Shown here: piece by piece, positions 59,340 to 64,000 of the stretch
Numbering within the stretch: position 1 is the first letter of the stretch
Layout of the letters: every line of letters begins with the position of its first letter
Assembly: GCA_963803085.1 (NCBI GenBank)
Contig: CAWDLE010000033.1
Span: 124,001-188,000, forward strand
DNA: 64,000 nucleotides
Direction of reading: 5' to 3'
Origin: JACVRW01 sp963803085
GTDB lineage: Bacteria > Actinomycetota > Thermoleophilia > Solirubrobacterales > Thermoleophilaceae
Translations under genes and position numbers: made by a program
Notes under the pieces: generated by a model
Told to the model about the DNA's origin: nothing
Databases searched by the model: none
The model's input: only the letters and a program-made list of their open reading frames with translations

Positions 59340-60260
59340 ATGCGACGCTCAAGGACTCGCGCGCTGGTCGCGCTCGCGCTGGCCATCACGGCTTGGGCCT
59401 GTGCGTCCGCGTCGACCGCCTCGGCCCAGACGACCGGCGCAACAGCCTGTCCCGGCACCTTCGAGGTGCTGCACAACGACAGCGTCGGCGCGCTCTATCT
59501 GCCCGCCGGCCCGTACGTGATCGTCGTGCTCAACCCGAGCACGCTCAGCTGCCCGGATGCCTCGGAGCTATTCCGCGAGTTCCTCGAGGACTTCGACGGC
59601 CGCCTGGCCGGCGGCTGGCGCGTCGATCCCAGCACGGCGACGTTCACGCGCGGCAGCCAGGGCTTCCGCGTCACCGCCGCCGGGCCGACGCCGCCGACGC
59701 CGCCCTCGAACCGCGTCTGCCCGTCCTACTTCACAGTCGTGCACAACGACCACATCGGAAGCTTCGCGATCCGCAACGGCCGCTACCGCATCACGCTGCT
59801 GTCGGTCGGCCGCATCAGCTGCGCCCAGGCGTCCAACGCCTTCGCGCGGTTCTTGCAGGACTTCGACGGAATCCTGCCACGGCCGTGGTCCGTCGATCCG
59901 AGCACCGGCACCTTCATGCGCGGTAGCCGCTATGTCGGGTTCCGCATCAAGCCCTGGAGCGGCCCGCTGCCGCCGGGCGGCGGCGGTGGCAGACACCCGA
60001 GCACGGGTGGCAAGTGCCCTGGCACCTTCCGCGTGGTGCATAGCGACCGCATCGGCCAGCTGCGCCTGCCGCGCGGTCCGTATCTGATCACCGCCTTCGG
60101 CAGCGTCTCCTGTGCACAGGCCTCGACTCAGTTCACGTCGTTCCTCAACAACGACTACACCGGCGTGCTGCCACGGCCGTGGCGGCTGCAGGTGACAACG
60201 GGCTCGTTCTTGCGGGGCAGCGGCTCAAAGAACGGCTTCCGTGTGAAGCCGGCGCGCTGA
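59340..60260 (+). CDS. Secreted protein with three tandem Cys-containing repeats
   Basis: A 306-residue exported protein. After a signal peptide (LVALALAITAWACASASTAS) come three units of about 80 residues. Each has CPG/S-x-F-x-V-x-H-N/S-D near its start, a central SC-x-Q/D-A-S and an end of the type LPRPWSVDPSTGTFMRGS...GFRIKP. The linkers are Pro/Gly-rich (PTPPTPPSN, PPGGGGG). Each unit has exactly two Cys, probably one disulfide per unit. I recognise no known domain. It begins at the ATG at 59340, 25 nt after repeat copy B. Confidence 0.7.
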   Translation: MRRSRTRALVALALAITAWACASASTASAQTTGATACPGTFEVLHNDSVGALYLPAGPYVIVVLNPSTLSCPDASELFREFLEDFDGRLAGGWRVDPSTATFTRGSQGFRVTAAGPTPPTPPSNRVCPSYFTVVHNDHIGSFAIRNGRYRITLLSVGRISCAQASNAFARFLQDFDGILPRPWSVDPSTGTFMRGSRYVGFRIKPWSGPLPPGGGGGRHPSTGGKCPGTFRVVHSDRIGQLRLPRGPYLITAFGSVSCAQASTQFTSFLNNDYTGVLPRPWRLQVTTGSFLRGSGSKNGFRVKPAR

Positions 60261-60354
60261 CTCAACAGGTGCTCGTAGGAGCGGCTGCAAGCGCTCTACG
60301 GTCAAAGTCTCCCCGAAGGCGATGATTTTGCACCGCGCCCGCCGTCATACGAAC

Positions 60355-61323
60355 ATGACCTCCACGACACCAGATCTCAACACCGAGGGCGACCGCGCGT
60401 CATTCACCGCCAGCGTGCAGCGCTACCACCGCGAGCTGCACGTGCACTGCTACCGGATGCTCGGCTCCTTCGACGACTCGGAGGACCTCGTCCAGGAGAC
60501 GTTCCTGCGCGCGTGGCGCGGGCGTGAGACCTTCGAGGGCCGCTCCTCGCTGCGCGCCTGGCTCTACAGGATCGCGACCAACGCATGCCTGGACTCGCTC
60601 GACAAGCGGCCCCGCGCCGTGTCCTCTAGCGGTGAGGTGCTATGGCTCCAGCCCTATCCCGACGAGCTGTTGGAGGAGCTTCCCGACGCGGACGAGGGCC
60701 CGGAGGCCGCCGTCGTCTCCAAGGAGACGATCGAGCTGGCCTACCTGGTCGCGATCCAGCACCTGGCCCCGCTGCAGCGTGCGGTGCTGATCCTACGAGA
60801 CGTTCTCGGCTGCTCGGCCAAGGAGACCGCGGACGTGCTCGAGACGACCGCGCCGGCCGTGAACAGCGCGCTCCAGCGCGCGCGGGCAGCGATGAAGGAG
60901 CACCTGCCCGGGCGGCGCGACGAGTGGCCTTCGGGGACGGACGCGACGGCGGCCGAGCGCGAGCTTCTGGCCCGCTACATCGAGTACACCGAGACGCCCG
61001 AGCCGCTCGCCCTCAAGCGCCTGTTCAGCGAGGACCTCCGCTTCTCGATGCCCCCGCAGCCCGGCGTGTGGGAGGGCCGCGACACGGTCGTGCAGTCCTG
61101 GATCGACGGCGGCTTCGGCTCGGAGTCGTTCGGCTCCATGCGCTGCGTCGTCACGCGCGCCAACCGCCAGCCGGCGGTGGCGTGCTACGTCCGCAAGCCG
61201 GGCGAGGACGGCTATACCCCGCTCGCGCTCGACGTCCTGCGCATCGTCGACGGGGCGGTCGAGGACATCGTCACCTTCGATGGGGCGGTGTTCAGCTGGT
61301 TCGGCCTGCCCGAGACGATCTAG
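60355..61323 (+). CDS. ECF sigma factor with SnoaL-like C-terminal domain
   Basis: A 322-residue extracytoplasmic-function sigma factor. Region 2 is YHRELHVHCYRMLGSFDDSE followed by DLVQETFLRAWRG and SLRAWLYRIATNACLD. Region 4 has LAPLQRAVLILRDVLGCSAK and ETADVLETTAPAVNSALQRA. From about residue 200 a SnoaL/NTF2-like domain follows (RYIEYTETPEPLALKRLFSE, RFSMPPQPGVWEGRDTVVQS). Such sigma factors use the fused domain as an intramolecular sensor instead of an anti-sigma factor, and none is nearby. The ATG at 60355 is preferred over one 11 codons upstream because family members begin close to it. Confidence 0.88.
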   Translation: MTSTTPDLNTEGDRASFTASVQRYHRELHVHCYRMLGSFDDSEDLVQETFLRAWRGRETFEGRSSLRAWLYRIATNACLDSLDKRPRAVSSSGEVLWLQPYPDELLEELPDADEGPEAAVVSKETIELAYLVAIQHLAPLQRAVLILRDVLGCSAKETADVLETTAPAVNSALQRARAAMKEHLPGRRDEWPSGTDATAAERELLARYIEYTETPEPLALKRLFSEDLRFSMPPQPGVWEGRDTVVQSWIDGGFGSESFGSMRCVVTRANRQPAVACYVRKPGEDGYTPLALDVLRIVDGAVEDIVTFDGAVFSWFGLPETI

Positions 61324-61512
61324 GTCGTGGCCAGGCGCCGGCGGCGTTCTAGTTCCTGAGCCGACCTGCGCTGCCGAGCATCTTGCGCATGACTATGCGG
61401 TTTGCACGACGGTGGAGAGCTATGCAGATCTGCGGGATAAGTCGGGGCGGTTGTATCAACCCGGGACCACGAGCGGGATCGCGGCCGCCCGTGTCCACGC
61501 GGTGTCCACGTT

Positions 61513-61727
61513 CTATCCGCCGAGGTCGTCCATGAACGTGACGCGGTGCCCGTGGCCGAGGTCGATCCTGAGCGCGTTCTCGTTCATCTCCACGACGGCG
61601 ATCTTGTCGGCCGGGAGGTCGAAGCCGGTGACGCGCACGTAGACGCCCAGGCTGTAATCGTCCTCGGAGGCGAACGGGCCGCCCGGGGAGAGCAGCGGTC
61701 GAAGTCGAGGCCACAGCGGCTGCCGCT
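61513..61727 (-). pseudogene. C-terminal gene remnant, unknown protein
   Basis: The minus frame ending at the TAG at 61513 encodes PGGPFASEDDYSLGVYVRVT, GFDLPADKIAVVEMNENALR and GHGHRVTFMDDLGG. This is well-formed coding sequence with no start codon and a stop just upstream. The likely continuation upstream is in another frame. It looks like the tail of a lost or frameshifted gene whose family I do not recognise. The rest of the 61324-61815 gap shows nothing convincing. Confidence 0.4.
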
Positions 61728-61815
61728 GTCAGGCGAAAGCGCAAGCGGAGTACCTCCACGCCGATACAGATGCGAAGGCGATTCGCTCGTCAGCACCGTC
61801 GAAGCCGAGCGCGGC

Positions 61816-62712
61816 TCAGAGCGGCTCCGCGCTTGGCGGCGTCCCGCGGCTGGCGATGAGGTCCCGCAGCGGGTGCTCGGCACCGCGCGGGAGCACCACG
61901 ACGGGGCACTTGGACGCCGCGATCACGCGCCGCGAGACGCTGCCGAGCATCACGGCACGGCGCGGCGCGCGGGCACGCGAGCCCATCACGAGCAGGTCGA
62001 GGGTGGAGGTGAAGCCGAGCAGCGACTCGGCGGGGTCGCCGTAGACGAGCTCGACCTCGGAGTCGAGCTGGGCGCCCGCCTCGGCGAGCGCCGCGTCGAC
62101 CGCGGCACGGGCGGCCACGTGGTGCTGCGACGCCATCTCCTCGGGGAGCTGCTGCATCGCCCGCGCGCCCTCGCGATTGGGGCCGAGCGTGCCGATCTCC
62201 TCATGCAGGACGGTGATGACGCGCAGCGCGGCGCCCGACGCGTGCGCGAGCACCACAGCGGAGCGGAGCGCCTCCTGTCCCTCGGCGGGCGTGTAGGCGA
62301 CGCCGACGCTGCGCAGCTCGCCGCCGTCGAACCCGTGCGGGACGACGGCGACCGGGCAGCGGGCGTTGTGGATCACGCGGTCGGCGGTGCTGCCGATGAT
62401 CGCCCGCCCGACCGCGCCGCGCGACGTCGCGCCGACCACGCCCAGGCCGGCGTCCGCTTCTTCGAGCGCGCCGGTCAGGCTGCGCGCGGCGTTGTGCGAC
62501 TCGAGAGGCAGCAGCTCCGACTGAACGCCGGGTTCGTCCGCGAGCCACGTCCGCACGCGTTCGAGGCCGTCGCCCGCCTCTCGCTGTCCGCGGTGCACGA
62601 CGGCGACGATCAGCGGGGCGCCGGTGTACCGGGCCGCCGCGATGCCGAACTGCACGGGCGCGTCGTCGGCGCCGTCTGGGTCGCAGCCAACCACGATCGG
62701 AGCGCTCATCAC
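61816..62712 (-). CDS. Universal stress protein, tandem UspA domains
   Basis: A 298-residue cytoplasmic protein with two Usp domains. Domain 1 starts PIVVGCDPDGADDAPVQFGI and ends with the ATP-binding loop GATSRGAVGRAIIGSTADRV. Domain 2 spans about 150-285 and ends MGSRARAPRRAVMLGSVSRR. The G-x2-G-x9-G-S/T motif is present in both (GAVGRAIIGST and ...AVMLGSVS), so ATP binding is likely. Function: stress or dormancy survival, unspecified. Transcribed alone on the minus strand. Confidence 0.87.
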   Translation of the reverse strand: MMSAPIVVGCDPDGADDAPVQFGIAAARYTGAPLIVAVVHRGQREAGDGLERVRTWLADEPGVQSELLPLESHNAARSLTGALEEADAGLGVVGATSRGAVGRAIIGSTADRVIHNARCPVAVVPHGFDGGELRSVGVAYTPAEGQEALRSAVVLAHASGAALRVITVLHEEIGTLGPNREGARAMQQLPEEMASQHHVAARAAVDAALAEAGAQLDSEVELVYGDPAESLLGFTSTLDLLVMGSRARAPRRAVMLGSVSRRVIAASKCPVVVLPRGAEHPLRDLIASRGTPPSAEPL

Positions 62713-62872
62713 ACCGGATCATCTGCCCTCGGCGGCGAGGGCGCGTCACCCGAAGCGGGTGATACCGCGCGGCGCGGCTAGCCCTCGACGAGCGTGATCT
62801 TCGCGCCGCCCTGGAAACCCCATCGTCAGTTCGCGACGACGTGGGCAGCTTCGCGGTCGACATTGATCCTCT

Positions 62873-62951
62873 GCGCCGGGGAAGTCCCAGGACGCACTGG
62901 ACAATGCACTTGGTACCGCGGCGGTACTACGGGCTCCGATAATCCCGTGTG
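62873..62951 (+). repeat. 79-bp interspersed repeat, copy 2
   Basis: The second copy of the element at 56788-56866, same orientation. One inverted repeat is kept and improved here (GTACCGC-G-GCGGTAC). It sits in the 287-bp gap 62713-62999, which also holds a short minus-strand coding-like tail (GFQGGAKITLVEG, ending at 62778) and otherwise nothing I can name. Confidence 0.6.
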
Positions 62952-62999
62952 GGCGAGCGTCGCGTCTCGGGTGGAAGCCAGCGATCCGGATCGAGCCGG

Positions 63000-63365
63000 T
63001 CAGATCGATCGGACGATGAGCTCGAATGCGAGCACCGCAAACGTAAGCAGCGCAAACGTCGTCGCCGCCAGCCCGAAGGTGGCGCGCCGGACGAAACGCC
63101 GCAGCGGCCCTGTCGCAGCCAGGCGGGCGGCTCGGGCGCGCTCCCACAGCGGGGTGCCCCGCTCGCCCAGCACTGCCGCCAGGACGCGGCGCTCCCATAC
63201 GAGGATCATTTGCGAGGCCTCGCGTCGCGCGCGAGCCCGGTACCAGGGCAGTCGCGCTCGCCGGCACCGCCAGTACGCCAACGACTCCGCGCCGTCGCAT
63301 AGGGAGGGCGGGGCCTGCAAGCGGGCCAGCAAGTCGTCGTCGTGAGACAAGGACCCCGTGTGCAT
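63000..63365 (-). CDS. Hypothetical tail-anchored membrane protein (121 aa)
   Basis: A basic cytoplasmic protein of unknown family. SHDDDLLARLQAPPSLCDGA is followed by Arg-rich helices and a C-terminal hydrophobic segment (RATFGLAATTFALLTFAVLA), after which only a few residues remain. That is a tail-anchored topology. The ATG at 63365 is chosen; another lies three codons upstream at 63374. It diverges from the secreted-repeat gene at 63503. Confidence 0.5.
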   Translation of the reverse strand: MHTGSLSHDDDLLARLQAPPSLCDGAESLAYWRCRRARLPWYRARARREASQMILVWERRVLAAVLGERGTPLWERARAARLAATGPLRRFVRRATFGLAATTFALLTFAVLAFELIVRSI

Positions 63366-63502
63366 CGCGGCCATACTGGCATGGCCGCCGAGAAAAGATC
63401 GTGGTCGCTCCCACGACGCCGGTTGCGCCTCCTCGCGGCAAGCTCGTCCTCCACATGGCCAAGGCCCCGCGAGTCGCGGGACCATCAACAAGGAGGCTCG
63501 CA

Positions 63503-63976
63503 GTGATTCGCAGGTTCAGGCACACGCGGCGCCGAGCGGTTGCCGCCGTACTCTCCACGGGCGTTCTCGCCCTCGCAGCCCCGACCGCGGTCGGGGCGAC
63601 GTCCGACGACCTGCGCTCGCCGGATGCCCGCGACGCCGCTGTGGCGGCGCAGCAGCAGGCCCAGACGGCCGGCGACCTGCGCTCGCCGGATGCGCGGGAC
63701 GCCGCTCTGGCGGGGCAGCAGCAGCCGCAGTCGGAAGTCGGCCATAGCGATCTGCGCTCACCCGATGCGCGGGACGCTGCACTGGGGACCACGACGGGCT
63801 CCGAGGCGGCATCCGACCTGGCTCCCGTCGCGACGCCCACAGTGATCACGGTCGAGGAGCGTGGCAGCCAGACGCTCGCGATCGTGTTCTCGGCGATCGC
63901 CCTCGTTCTCGCGCTCCTGGCTATCGGCTTCACTGCCTTGGCGCGGCGACCTCGCCCCCGCTGGTCGGCTCCCTAG
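63503..63976 (+). CDS. Secreted/membrane protein with DLRSPDARDAA repeats
   Basis: A 157-residue protein starting at GTG 63503 with a strong AGGAGG ribosome binding site at 63491-63496. A signal peptide (AVAAVLSTGVLALAAPTAVG) is followed by three copies of DLRSPDARDAA separated by Gln/Ala-rich spacers. A C-terminal membrane helix (AIVFSAIALVLALLAIGFTA) and a basic end (LARRPRPRW) follow. The layout, with an exported repeat stretch and one C-terminal anchor, suggests a surface-exposed linker or peptide-display protein. I know no function for the repeat. Confidence 0.7.
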   Translation: MIRRFRHTRRRAVAAVLSTGVLALAAPTAVGATSDDLRSPDARDAAVAAQQQAQTAGDLRSPDARDAALAGQQQPQSEVGHSDLRSPDARDAALGTTTGSEAASDLAPVATPTVITVEERGSQTLAIVFSAIALVLALLAIGFTALARRPRPRWSAP

Positions 63977-64000
63977 CCAACCATCCCTAGCCAACCATCC

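Overview
The window looks like a chromosomal stretch of a high-GC actinobacterium. The gene repertoire and style fit the Thermoleophilia/Solirubrobacterales best; this is an inference from content, not from a marker gene. Supporting signs are very GC-rich codons, many GTG starts, 4-nt start/stop overlaps, an HspR (HAIR) site in front of lon, an actinobacterial LexA box, CsoR- and Zur-type operators, and an F420-type luciferase-like oxidoreductase. No rRNA, CRISPR array or intact prophage is visible.

Layout. 0-3 kb: start of lon (cut by the window edge), rpiA, and a minus-strand response regulator / kinase / cpaB-like operon. 3-6 kb: a MarR/GbsR-type regulator, DUF1048 protein and two-gene ABC-2 exporter. 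6-8.3 kb: small and hypothetical genes, a phage-scaffold-like remnant and a partial receiver-domain copy. 8.2-13.8 kb: a flavin amine oxidase divergent from a complete spermidine/putrescine ABC operon. 13.8-18.2 kb: a second decayed receiver copy, hydroxyacid dehydrogenase, cupin/TetR pair and an unusual Rho-like protein. 18.2-24.9 kb: a tightly overlapping minus-strand operon of nitroreductase, glpD, folP, metallophosphoesterase, cyclic 2,3-diphosphoglycerate synthetase, 2-phosphoglycerate kinase and a small transaldolase. 25.8-34.2 kb: a cobalamin-riboswitch-controlled ECF transporter operon with transcobalamin-like extracellular proteins. 34.2-41.5 kb: tRNA-Glu, a copper radical oxidase, a sulfatase-fold protein, a DUF3037/HipA-like pair and a fatty acid hydroxylase-like protein. 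41.5-45 kb: copper export (CopA, His-rich secreted protein, CsoR). 45-46 kb: an SOS-box-controlled LAGLIDADG protein beside tRNA-Leu. 46-49 kb: superoxide dismutase, Fur/Zur, ZnuA-like protein and a TSUP permease around a Zur box. 49-64 kb: accessory genes (phosphatase, permeases, secreted proteins, MFS pump with TetR, HxlR/FAD-oxidase cassette between tRNA-Pro-like remnants, ECF sigma factor, USP, repeat-containing secreted proteins).

How genes work together. The most striking module is the B12 operon. A riboswitch precedes proteins with DUF4430 (transcobalamin C-terminal-like) domains, then EcfT, a double EcfA ATPase, and an S-component fused to an extracellular alpha-toroid of QN-DGGFG repeats. 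Together these recreate both domains of animal intrinsic factor/transcobalamin on a bacterial transporter. The second notable module is an apparently complete route from 2-phosphoglycerate to cyclic 2,3-diphosphoglycerate, a solute known from hyperthermophilic methanogens.

Data-quality note. At least nine conserved genes change reading frame once or more (cpaB-like, scaffold-like, glpD, DUF4430 pair, copper oxidase, znuA, GDPD, LLM oxidoreductase, LVIVD protein). Several can be restored by one base, so residual assembly indels are more likely than mass pseudogenisation. Affected entries say so.
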